Below the pieces are notes generated by a model. The model saw only the letters and a list, made by a program, of their open reading frames with translations, had not been told where the DNA came from and did no database searches. Positions 1 to 6,781 of a stretch of DNA of 10,586 nt are shown in pieces. Position numbers and translations under genes: made by a program. Source of the DNA: Thermoproteota archaeon (lineage in GTDB: Archaea; Korarchaeota; Korarchaeia; Korarchaeales; Korarchaeaceae); the NCBI GenBank assembly GCA_021158805.1, contig JAGGTZ010000016.1:1-10586 (forward strand), in the 5' to 3' direction. The number at the start of each line of letters is the position of its first letter. Within the stretch, counting starts at the first letter, position 1.

Positions 1-949
1 CTCAATTAATTTTTCTCCTACCTTAGGGGCATTTTCTAACCTTTTAGAGGAGGGATATCCTGCAGAAAGGGTTTTTCTTAGCGGTAATACGATAGTAGAC
101 GCGGTTATGAAGGTACAAGAATTGGTAGGTAGGTCTAATATACTCAGAGAGTTAGGAATCTCCGAAGATGAGTTACTGATGACCGTTACGGTCCACAGAA
201 AGGAAAATACTGATTATGAACATAGGATGCTAGGGATTCTGAAGGCCATAAAGGAGCTAGATGACTTAACTATAGTGTGGCCCCTGCATCCACGTACCCT
301 AAAGAGGCTGAAGGAGTATGATCTGCTAAGGGATTTAAAAACCATGGATCATGTGATATTAACCGATCCCCTTGGTTATTTGGACTTTTTAAAGCTACTT
401 TCATCTTCTCACGTTGTTGCAACAGATTCTGGTGGCGTTCAAGAGGAATCTGTGACTTTAAGAGTCCCTTGTGTTATTCTCAGAAATAATACTGAGAGAC
501 CGGAGCTAATCGAGCTGGGGATTGGTAGAATTGCTGGCACTAATCCAGCATCAATTATATCCTCGGTAAGAGATTTTGTATATAACGAAAAAATGAGGAC
601 TAAGCTTGAGAAACTGCCTAATCCCTATGGAGACGGCACTGCAGCCAAGGTCATCGTAGATGTTCTAAGAAGAACATGGGATTTGAGAGCAATTAGACAC
701 GAATCTCCATACTTTAGAGGAGGATCCCCACACTACATAGCCTTTAAGGTCCCGGAGAATTTAGTAGGGATTACTGTAGCTAGATTTCAAGAGATTACTG
801 GATATGAAGTTGTCAGCATCTATAATGCCTCTGGAAAGGCTGTCTTTTTCGACCTAAGTAAGCCATTCTCAAGAGGAGAAGTAGTTAGAGTTAGGGGTGA
901 TCCATATAATTTCCAGAAAGTTGTTAAATTGATGAGGGAGAGAAGATGA
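1..949 (+). CDS. wecB: UDP-N-acetylglucosamine 2-epimerase (non-hydrolysing), 5'-truncated by window, with extra C-terminal domain
   Basis: The enzyme interconverts UDP-GlcNAc and UDP-ManNAc in the cytoplasm, supplying sugars for surface glycans or protein glycosylation. The frame is open from base 2 to the first ATG at 107, and those 35 codons encode a family hallmark (SGNTIVDAV, like the usual TGNTVVDA). The ATG at 107 is therefore internal and the true start lies upstream of the window. Numbering from that ATG, visible motifs are HRKEN (30-34, catalytic His region), PLHP (59-62), TDSGGVQEE (106-114, UDP binding) and NNTERPE (127-133). The epimerase fold should end near residue 190. A further 75 or so residues (about 207-280) follow that are not part of the usual enzyme and resemble a TrkA-C domain. 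The stop overlaps the next gene in an ATGA. Enzyme assignment is firm; the role of the extension is unknown. Confidence 0.9.
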   Translation, partial: SINFSPTLGAFSNLLEEGYPAERVFLSGNTIVDAVMKVQELVGRSNILRELGISEDELLMTVTVHRKENTDYEHRMLGILKAIKELDDLTIVWPLHPRTLKRLKEYDLLRDLKTMDHVILTDPLGYLDFLKLLSSSHVVATDSGGVQEESVTLRVPCVILRNNTERPELIELGIGRIAGTNPASIISSVRDFVYNEKMRTKLEKLPNPYGDGTAAKVIVDVLRRTWDLRAIRHESPYFRGGSPHYIAFKVPENLVGITVARFQEITGYEVVSIYNASGKAVFFDLSKPFSRGEVVRVRGDPYNFQKVVKLMRERR

Positions 950-1185
950 GTCCCTTGGAAGTCATTGGATTATTACTTATAGTGTGTGGCGTAATATTAA
1001 TTTTAGTGGCTTTACTCCTTCCTAGGAGGAGATTCGGCGACTATAGCGTTGGAGGGATTATACTTGTCGGGCCTATCCCAATAATATTTGGCAAGAATAT
1101 CAAAACATCCCTGTTAATAGTGCTAATAGTTGTATCACTGATGATGATGCTATTCATGGCAGTACTCATGGGTGTGTGGAAATGA
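946..1185 (+). CDS. Small two-helix membrane protein, DUF131 (TIGR00304-like), copy 1
   Basis: A 79-residue protein with two hydrophobic segments (about 2-25 and 54-76). They are joined by a short polar loop containing PRRRFGDYS and then GGIILVGPIPIIFGK (36-50). The GG...GPIPI..FG pattern is what I recall for archaeal DUF131 membrane proteins, whose function is unknown. The start is fixed by an ATGA overlap with the epimerase stop, and its own stop overlaps the next start the same way, so translation is probably coupled. It is clearly related to the following gene. The family name comes from memory of the motif; the two-helix membrane topology is seen directly. Confidence 0.75.
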   Translation: MSPLEVIGLLLIVCGVILILVALLLPRRRFGDYSVGGIILVGPIPIIFGKNIKTSLLIVLIVVSLMMMLFMAVLMGVWK

Positions 1186-1475
1186 GTGAGGTCTTGGATG
1201 AGGGCATTATGGTTAGGACTTTCCTCGTATTCCTAGGAGTTTCCATGATAATAATGGGTATTATGGCCCTTACTATCTCATTATCAGCACAAACACTAGA
1301 AGAGAGTAAAGGAGGTAGTTTTGTAGTTATCATCGGACCTTTCTTCTTAGCTATGGGAAAAGATATACCTCTTTACATCACAGTCGTTCTCATCGCGGTA
1401 TCATTAATTTTAATCCTTCTCCTAGTCCTTTACTCAAGGAGATTCTTGAAGGTGGTTGAAAGTGGGACGAGTTGA
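1182..1475 (+). CDS. Small two-helix membrane protein, DUF131-like, copy 2
   Basis: About 97 residues from the ATG at 1182, which overlaps the previous stop (ATGA). A GTG at 1176 would add two residues, and an ATG at 1209 is a later alternative. Two hydrophobic segments (about 13-35 and 65-85) flank GGSFVVIIGPFFLAMGKD, which aligns with the GG..VGPIPIIFGK loop of copy 1. In this copy GPIPI has become GPFFL. The second helices also match (VLI.VSL....L..VL), so the two genes are diverged tandem paralogues. The 3' end overlaps the hexulose-phosphate synthase start. Function unknown; the two proteins may associate in the membrane, which is inference only. Confidence 0.7.
   Translation: MSEVLDEGIMVRTFLVFLGVSMIIMGIMALTISLSAQTLEESKGGSFVVIIGPFFLAMGKDIPLYITVVLIAVSLILILLLVLYSRRFLKVVESGTS
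1448..1455 (+). promoter_or_regulatory. Ribosome binding site that decides the hexulose-phosphate synthase start
   Basis: GAAGGTGG matches the archaeal Shine-Dalgarno sequence and lies inside the 3' end of the second DUF131-like gene. It is 6 bases from GTG 1462 but 0 bases from TTG 1456, which favours the GTG. Confidence 0.5.
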
Positions 1476-2091
1476 GGTTTTCCTCTCATTAGACCTTACC
1501 TCACTTAAAGAAGCTCTAAAGATAGCAAGGGATGCAAGAGAGGTGGGGTTTAAAGAGTTCGAGGCTGGCACACCCCTAATAAAGTCTGAAGGTATGATGG
1601 CAGTTAGATCACTCAGAGAAGAGTTTCCTGATTCTAAAATATTCGCAGATATGAAGACCATGGATACAGGGTCCCTAGAAGCGTCATTGGCCTTTAGTGC
1701 TGGTGCTGACATAATGAGTGTAATGGCGGCCTCTCCTAATGAGACAATAAAGGAAGCCGTTAAAACTGCTGAAAGCTGGGGAAGAGAAATTCTAGTAGAT
1801 ACCTTGGGACTTAAAGACGTCGTAGAGAGAATTAAGGAGCTTGCTGAACTGGGAATTCATAGGATTTGCCTCCATAAAGGTATCGATGAAGGAGTATTCC
1901 TTGAATTCGAGTTGATAGACCAATTAAGAGAGCTTGGGATAAAGATAGGGGTGGCCGGAGGTATTAGCTCCTCGACCATAAAGGAAGTGGTATCTAAAGC
2001 CGATTTTGTTATGGTTGGCAGGGCTATAACAAAGTCGAAAAATCCCAAAGAAAGTGCAAGAGAGATATTAAGGGCTGTGGGGCTTACTTAA
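1462..2091 (+). CDS. hxlA: 3-hexulose-6-phosphate synthase (orotidine-phosphate decarboxylase superfamily)
   Basis: A TIM-barrel aldolase of about 209 residues, the normal length for a stand-alone enzyme. It condenses formaldehyde with ribulose 5-phosphate to give hexulose 6-phosphate. In many archaea the reverse direction, with a phosphohexuloisomerase, makes ribulose 5-phosphate in place of the oxidative pentose phosphate pathway. Seen: EAGTPLIKSEG (35-45), the metal and catalytic ADMKTMDTG (62-70, with the D-x-K-x-x-D core), HKGID, the phosphate-binding VAGGIS, and VMVGRAIT near the end. I prefer GTG 1462 because the ribosome binding site GGTGG (1451-1455) lies 6 bases before it. TTG 1456 would sit directly on that site. 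No isomerase partner (hxlB) is in the window. The closely related keto-gulonate-phosphate decarboxylase is less likely. The stop overlaps the convergent helicase stop. Confidence 0.87.
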   Translation: MGRVEVFLSLDLTSLKEALKIARDAREVGFKEFEAGTPLIKSEGMMAVRSLREEFPDSKIFADMKTMDTGSLEASLAFSAGADIMSVMAASPNETIKEAVKTAESWGREILVDTLGLKDVVERIKELAELGIHRICLHKGIDEGVFLEFELIDQLRELGIKIGVAGGISSSTIKEVVSKADFVMVGRAITKSKNPKESAREILRAVGLT

Positions 2092-4978
2092 CTTTACGTC
2101 TTCTTCTCTTCTTCATTGTTAACTTCCTTTTTATTGCTTCTGTTTCGATCTTAGCTAGTTCCGATAGGAATTCTTCTGTTAGAGCTTCATGCGTTGCTAG
2201 GAGCTTATCTATGTCTATAGGGTCAACTCCCCTTGCAGCCATTGCCACTATTGCCATAACTCCGTACCTCTCAGCCAGTATTCCAAATTCGTATGCTCTA
2301 TTTGCCAGTTCCCAATCCCCTACAGATGGCCTCCCCTTCTTTCTTGATTCATCTACATACCGTCTTGCCTCGGTGGCCCAGTAGCCAGAAAGAGCAGCTA
2401 TCCTTCTACTATTACACTTCGGGCATTTAGGAACTTCTCCCATGTCTACTATGCTGGATACATTTGTTTCCATGCTCCATTGCCAGCATTCAGAGCAAAC
2501 TAAGGTGATCTGTTGAGATAGTATCCTATATTTAAAGCTCTCTAATAACTTTCTAGTCAGCTCAGGAGGAGGGATTATCTCTAATGGAAGACCGGACCTC
2601 TCTAGCCCAAGCATAGATATAGGACTCGGTCCCTCCTTCTCGGAAATTATAACTCTAACTTTTCCTTCTCTTATCCTCTTTAACAAGTCAATGGTCCCTG
2701 ATAAATCGAAATCCTTAGTCATTGTCTCCCTAAGGGCCTCGCTGTATACTGGAGTTCCCTCATATGCCTTGGTCAACTTGTTTAAGCTTATCACCTTCGA
2801 ACTAGCTGTCTCTCTGATCAGACCCATTCTCTTAGCCACTTGGAGAAGTCTCATCCTGAAATACACGCTATTCTCTATGGCTCTTACTATGATGTCTTCA
2901 TGAGGGCTATTAAGAAGTATCTGGAAAGCCTTCTTGACCGTTTCGTCACTAACTCCCATTATGACTATCCTATACGGGTCCTCAGAGACCCTTACTCCCA
3001 CTTTAAATTCGCTGGTTATGACATGGGAGAGTGCCCTGCCTAGTGTTCTGTTCACCAAGCTTCCGCCCACGATATGTATTATCGTGCCGGAACCTGATAT
3101 CCTCTCTATTACTATCAACTCATCAGTAGGGACCGTGTATCCCCTCTCTATATGCTCTACTAATGTAGTAATAGCTCTTCTAAGTCCATCTTCATCTGAG
3201 GAAGGATATCTACCCACTATCTCCAAAAGTTTTTTATCTAGATTGTTTTTTGTGTAAGACTCAGCTATTTCTCTTCTTATCCTCCCTACCTCCTCTGCGA
3301 CTCCTCTGGGAACTGGTAGTTGCTCTCCGATCCAGCTAGGTATTGCTCCTACTGGATCAAATACCTGTTCCACGAAGACCCTGCCACCCTCTATACGGTT
3401 TACCTTCCATACAGATCCTCTGAAGACAAATTTGATTCCAGGCGCTAGGTATTCTAGGACGAACACTTCATCGAGCTGGCCTATATAGAACCCCGTTGTC
3501 TCATCTATTACGGGATAGGAGGCAATGTCAGGAATTGTAGATATATTACCGAAGAAATATTCATACACATGACTCCCTCGGAATAGTTTCAGCCTCTCGC
3601 TGGGATCTAGCCAGATAACCCTCGGCCAAGCTCTTGACATGAAGCTGAATAACTCTCTGCACTCATCTAGTGAAAGTTTCCTGTAAGGCCATGCTCTCTT
3701 AGCTAAGTCTACTAATTCCTCCAAGTAGATGGATCCTTCTCTAAGTAGGAGACCTACTGTCTGATGATATAAGACATCATAAGACTTCTCAAAAGGTCTG
3801 ATCTCTTCTAACTCTCCTTCCAAGGCTCTTCTAGCTAAGACAATAGATTCTATATAATCATCAGAATCTTGGGCGACAATGACGCCTCTAGCTATCTTGC
3901 CTGGGCCATGGCCTGATCTTCCTATCCTTTGTACGAGCTTCATGGCTTGGCGAGGAGAGCCGTACTGCAGGACTATATCCACATGTCCCACATCTATACC
4001 CAATTCCAAAGAACTTGTGCTTATGACAGCAGATAGCTCTCCATGCCTTAGCAAGGATTCACTTTCTACTCTAGCGTCTTTTGATAATGAGCTGTGATGA
4101 ACATGGACCTTCATCTCCTCAAATAGCTTCTTCATCCTATAGCCTAATGCCTCAGCCATTGACCTAGTATTTGTAAAGACTATAGCAGAGGTGGAATCCT
4201 TAATAAAATCCTTGAGAACCCTTATCCTTGCCATTACCTCTGGTTCTAGCAGAAATTTCCTTGACATATCTACATCCTCTCTTTTCGGCTCGGGATAGGC
4301 AACTCTTATCTCCATCCTCCTACTTTCGTGAGAAACCAGCACTTCCCCCTTGCTCTCAGGTGAGAAATATTGAAATGCTAGCTGAGGATTTCCCAATGAT
4401 GCTGAAAGCATTATCCTCTGAATTCTATTTTTTGTTAGTCTTTGAAGTCTTTCAAGCGATAAAGATAGCTGAGTCCCTCTCTTATCGTCTAAAAGTTCAT
4501 GGACCTCGTCTACTATCAAATAACGGACACTTTCAAGCCATTTAGATATTTTAGGTCCTGTTAAAACAATCAATAGGGTCTCAGGGGTAGTAATCAGTAT
4601 ATCGGGCGGGCTAATAGTCTGTTTTGACCTCTCTGATCTTGAGGTATCTCCGTGCCTTACTCCCACTGAGAAGCCACAGGCATCTGACCAGTAAGTCACT
4701 CTGTTTTCTAAATCTCTATTGAGAGCCCTTAGAGGAGTAATATAGAGCACCTTAAATCCAATCTCTGTATGTGAAAACTGCATCATATTGGTTAATACTG
4801 GCCAAAGGGCGGCTTCTGTTTTTCCGGACCCAGTAGGGGCTACTAAGAGAGCGTTCTTCCCTTCAAGAATTTTGGGAATAGCAATTCTTTGTATCTCCGT
4901 CAATTCCCTAATTCCCTTCTTTTTTATAGCTGTTCTCAGACATTCTGGAAACAGATTAAAAATATCTTCCATTTTCAT
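2084..4978 (-). CDS. lhr: Lhr-type superfamily 2 ATP-dependent helicase
   Basis: A 3'-5' nucleic-acid helicase of the large helicase-related family, implicated in DNA repair and RNA metabolism in archaea and bacteria. At 964 residues it is complete for the archaeal form. RecA-like domain 1 has a Q-motif-like TEIQ (27-30), Walker A APTGSGKT (47-54), TPLRAL (81-86), TTPETL (130-135), DEVHEL (157-162) and SAS (192-194). Domain 2 has VFTNTRS (267-273), STSSLELGID (320-329) and RIGRSGHG (351-358). The Lhr winged-helix and accessory region follows (about 390-820, including GSVWKVNRIE). Near the C-terminus four cysteines, C828, C831, C852 and C855, form a likely zinc site, and the tail is KKRRRRKVK. 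ATG 4978 is preceded by GGTGA; a second ATG two codons in is equally possible. It is divergent from the thermosome gene. I do not assign the archaeal Lhr subgroup. Confidence 0.93.
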   Translation of the reverse strand: MKMEDIFNLFPECLRTAIKKKGIRELTEIQRIAIPKILEGKNALLVAPTGSGKTEAALWPVLTNMMQFSHTEIGFKVLYITPLRALNRDLENRVTYWSDACGFSVGVRHGDTSRSERSKQTISPPDILITTPETLLIVLTGPKISKWLESVRYLIVDEVHELLDDKRGTQLSLSLERLQRLTKNRIQRIMLSASLGNPQLAFQYFSPESKGEVLVSHESRRMEIRVAYPEPKREDVDMSRKFLLEPEVMARIRVLKDFIKDSTSAIVFTNTRSMAEALGYRMKKLFEEMKVHVHHSSLSKDARVESESLLRHGELSAVISTSSLELGIDVGHVDIVLQYGSPRQAMKLVQRIGRSGHGPGKIARGVIVAQDSDDYIESIVLARRALEGELEEIRPFEKSYDVLYHQTVGLLLREGSIYLEELVDLAKRAWPYRKLSLDECRELFSFMSRAWPRVIWLDPSERLKLFRGSHVYEYFFGNISTIPDIASYPVIDETTGFYIGQLDEVFVLEYLAPGIKFVFRGSVWKVNRIEGGRVFVEQVFDPVGAIPSWIGEQLPVPRGVAEEVGRIRREIAESYTKNNLDKKLLEIVGRYPSSDEDGLRRAITTLVEHIERGYTVPTDELIVIERISGSGTIIHIVGGSLVNRTLGRALSHVITSEFKVGVRVSEDPYRIVIMGVSDETVKKAFQILLNSPHEDIIVRAIENSVYFRMRLLQVAKRMGLIRETASSKVISLNKLTKAYEGTPVYSEALRETMTKDFDLSGTIDLLKRIREGKVRVIISEKEGPSPISMLGLERSGLPLEIIPPPELTRKLLESFKYRILSQQITLVCSECWQWSMETNVSSIVDMGEVPKCPKCNSRRIAALSGYWATEARRYVDESRKKGRPSVGDWELANRAYEFGILAERYGVMAIVAMAARGVDPIDIDKLLATHEALTEEFLSELAKIETEAIKRKLTMKKRRRRKVK

Positions 4979-5034
4979 TTAACAATTTCACCATTAATAA
5001 CGCTTCATCCGTCTATCTGATTACTAGGAAGGGG

Positions 5035-5092
5035 GTTATGCTTGATAAGCTTTTTTAACCCGAACATAATGCCTTATATGGGGAAGCATAAC
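5035..5092. repeat. Perfect 9-bp inverted repeat flanking the thermosome core promoter
   Basis: GTTATGCTT (5035-5043) and its exact reverse complement AAGCATAAC (5084-5092) are 40 bases apart. They bracket the TATA-like box at 5050-5058 and the expected transcription start near 5080. The left arm also forms a small palindrome, GCTT-GAT-AAGC (5040-5050), running up to the TATA-like box. The position suggests paired operator half-sites for a regulator of the chaperonin gene. A 9-bp match in about 100 bases can arise by chance a few percent of the time, so this is suggestive only. Confidence 0.5.
5050..5058 (+). promoter_or_regulatory. Probable TATA box of the thermosome-rpoK operon
   Basis: CTTTTTTAA, preceded by the purine-containing GATAAG (possible BRE), lies about 72 bases before the thermosome ATG. 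A start about 25 bases downstream (near 5080) would give a leader of roughly 50 bases carrying the ribosome binding site. A second candidate, TTATAT at 5074-5079, would start transcription near 5102. Confidence 0.45.
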
Positions 5093-5117
5093 ACCAACTT
5101 ATGAGAATCCCTAGTGA

Positions 5118-5126
5118 GAGGTGATC
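5118..5126 (+). promoter_or_regulatory. Strong ribosome binding site of the thermosome gene
   Basis: GAGGTGATC is complementary to the 3' end of archaeal 16S rRNA over nine bases. It ends 3 bases before ATG 5130. An in-frame GTG at 5121 lies inside this site and is therefore not a credible start. Confidence 0.75.
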
Positions 5127-5129
5127 GAT

Positions 5130-6776
5130 ATGGCTATGACAGGTGGTGGCGGGGGTGGAACTAGCGAGGGTGGAACTATCCCTGTTCTAATTTTGAAGGA
5201 AGGCACTTCTAGAACTAGAGGAAGGGAAGCTTTAAGGCTGAATATAACCGTAGCTAAGGCTATAGCTGATACAATTAGGACGACCTTAAGCCCCAAAGGA
5301 ATGCAAAAGATGCTAGTGGACCCATTTGGAGACGTCATAATAACGCATGATGGAGCTACAATAATGAAGGAAATCGAGGTAGAGCATCCAACTGCTAAAA
5401 TGATGGTAGACTTAGCAAAGTCGCAGGAACAGGAAGCCGGTGATGGTACAACTACGGTCGTTTTATTAGCTGGAGAGCTATTAGCAAAAGCTGAGGACTT
5501 GCTGGATATGGGAATTCACCCCACTGTGATAATCTCTGGCTATAGAAAGGCTGCAGAGAGGGTCAAGGAGTTCTTAAAAGATGTCTCATTCGAAGTAGCA
5601 TGGAATGATCGGGAACTTCTGAAGAAAGTTGCTAAGATATCTATGAGCTCTAAATCTGTTGCTGTAGCCCAAGATTATCTAGCTGATCTTGTGGTCAATG
5701 CAGCATTGCAGGTAGTAGAGGAGAGAGATGGAAAGAGGATTGTTGACCTAGATAACATAAAGTTAGAGAAGAAAGAAGGAGGGTCCCTTTTCGATACCAA
5801 GCTGATAAAGGGCATAGTCGTGGACAAAGAGGTAGTACACCCAAGAATGCCTAGAAGGATTGAGAACGCTAAGATAGCTCTTATAGAGAGTGCGTTAGAG
5901 GTAAAGAAACCTGAGCTGTCTTCGAAGATTAGAGTAACATCACCTGCACAGGTAAAAGAATTCTTAGATCAGGAGAAGCAGATGCTAGCTGAGCTTGTAG
6001 AGAAAATAGCTGAGGCTGGAGCAAACGTGGTGTTCTGCCAGAAGGGTATAGATGATGTTGCTCAGCACTTCCTAGCGAAACATGGTATACTAGCTGTTAG
6101 AAGGGTAAGGAAATCTGACATGGAGAAGCTCGCCAAAGCTACTGGTGCGAAGATAGTAGTGAATGTAAAGGAGATCGCAGAGAAGGATCTTGGTTACGCT
6201 GATTTAGTAGAAGAGAGACGAGTAGGAGAAGATAAGATGGTGTTTGTTGAAGGGTGCAAGGATCCAAGAGCTGTGAGCATACTGATAAGGGGAGGAGAGA
6301 AGCAAGTAATAGACGAAGCTGAGAGGAATCTACATGATGCCTTAAGTGTAGTCAGGAACGTAATAGAAGATGCCAGAATAGTTGTTGGCGCCGGAGCTGT
6401 GTGGACGGACTTAGTGCTCAAGCTAAGAGATTACGCAGTACAGCTTGGAGGTAAAGAACAGAACGTTGTAGAGAAGTTTGCCGAAGCCATTGAGTCCATA
6501 CCAAAGACGCTGATAGAAAATGCAGGCCATGATCCGATAGTCAAGCTATCCGAGCTCAAGAAGGCCCATGCCGAGGGTAAGAAGGAGTATGGCTTCAATA
6601 TATACACCGGAGATGTGGAAAACATGTATGAGAAGGACATAATAGAGCCAGAGAGAGTTGTTAGAAGGGCTATACTATCAGCCGCTGAATTTGCTACTAC
6701 GATACTGAAGATCGATGACATCATCGCAGCCGCCGGCAAGAAATTTGAACCTGGTAAAAGCAAGGGAGAGGAGTGA
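5130..6776 (+). CDS. Thermosome (group II chaperonin) subunit
   Basis: An ATP-driven double-ring protein-folding chaperonin subunit of 548 residues, full length for the family. Seen from ATG 5130: DPFGDVIITHDGATI (65-79), QEAGDGTTT (102-110, phosphate binding), ILIRGG (385-390), ERNLHDALSV (398-407, with the catalytic Asp at about 403), NAGHDPI (464-470) and KIDDIIAA (527-534). The ATG is chosen because GTG 5121 lies within the ribosome binding site. Three oddities stand out. A run of six glycines occupies residues 5-10. The C-terminus ends in FEPGKSKGEE without the usual Gly/Met-rich tail. The nucleotide-loop motif usually written GGGAxE reads GAGAVW (420-425). The gene is probably co-transcribed with rpoK, whose frame overlaps or nearly abuts it. 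Family assignment is certain; the subunit class (alpha, beta or other) is not assigned. Confidence 0.96.
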   Translation: MAMTGGGGGGTSEGGTIPVLILKEGTSRTRGREALRLNITVAKAIADTIRTTLSPKGMQKMLVDPFGDVIITHDGATIMKEIEVEHPTAKMMVDLAKSQEQEAGDGTTTVVLLAGELLAKAEDLLDMGIHPTVIISGYRKAAERVKEFLKDVSFEVAWNDRELLKKVAKISMSSKSVAVAQDYLADLVVNAALQVVEERDGKRIVDLDNIKLEKKEGGSLFDTKLIKGIVVDKEVVHPRMPRRIENAKIALIESALEVKKPELSSKIRVTSPAQVKEFLDQEKQMLAELVEKIAEAGANVVFCQKGIDDVAQHFLAKHGILAVRRVRKSDMEKLAKATGAKIVVNVKEIAEKDLGYADLVEERRVGEDKMVFVEGCKDPRAVSILIRGGEKQVIDEAERNLHDALSVVRNVIEDARIVVGAGAVWTDLVLKLRDYAVQLGGKEQNVVEKFAEAIESIPKTLIENAGHDPIVKLSELKKAHAEGKKEYGFNIYTGDVENMYEKDIIEPERVVRRAILSAAEFATTILKIDDIIAAAGKKFEPGKSKGEE

Positions 6777-6781
6777 TATCC

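Noticed and set aside
107..109. ATG 107 as the start of the epimerase
   Set aside because: The frame is open to the window edge, and the upstream codons encode the conserved SGNTIVDAV motif, so this ATG is internal.
1141..1210. C-box-like ATGATGA at 1141-1147 as a C/D guide RNA
   Set aside because: No CTGA D box at a suitable distance, no C'/D' pair, and it lies in the membrane-protein coding sequence, encoding a Met-Met-Met run.
2691..4545. Several plus-strand reading frames of 67-107 residues opposite the helicase
   Set aside because: They are shadows of the long lhr frame, without recognisable domains or ribosome binding sites.
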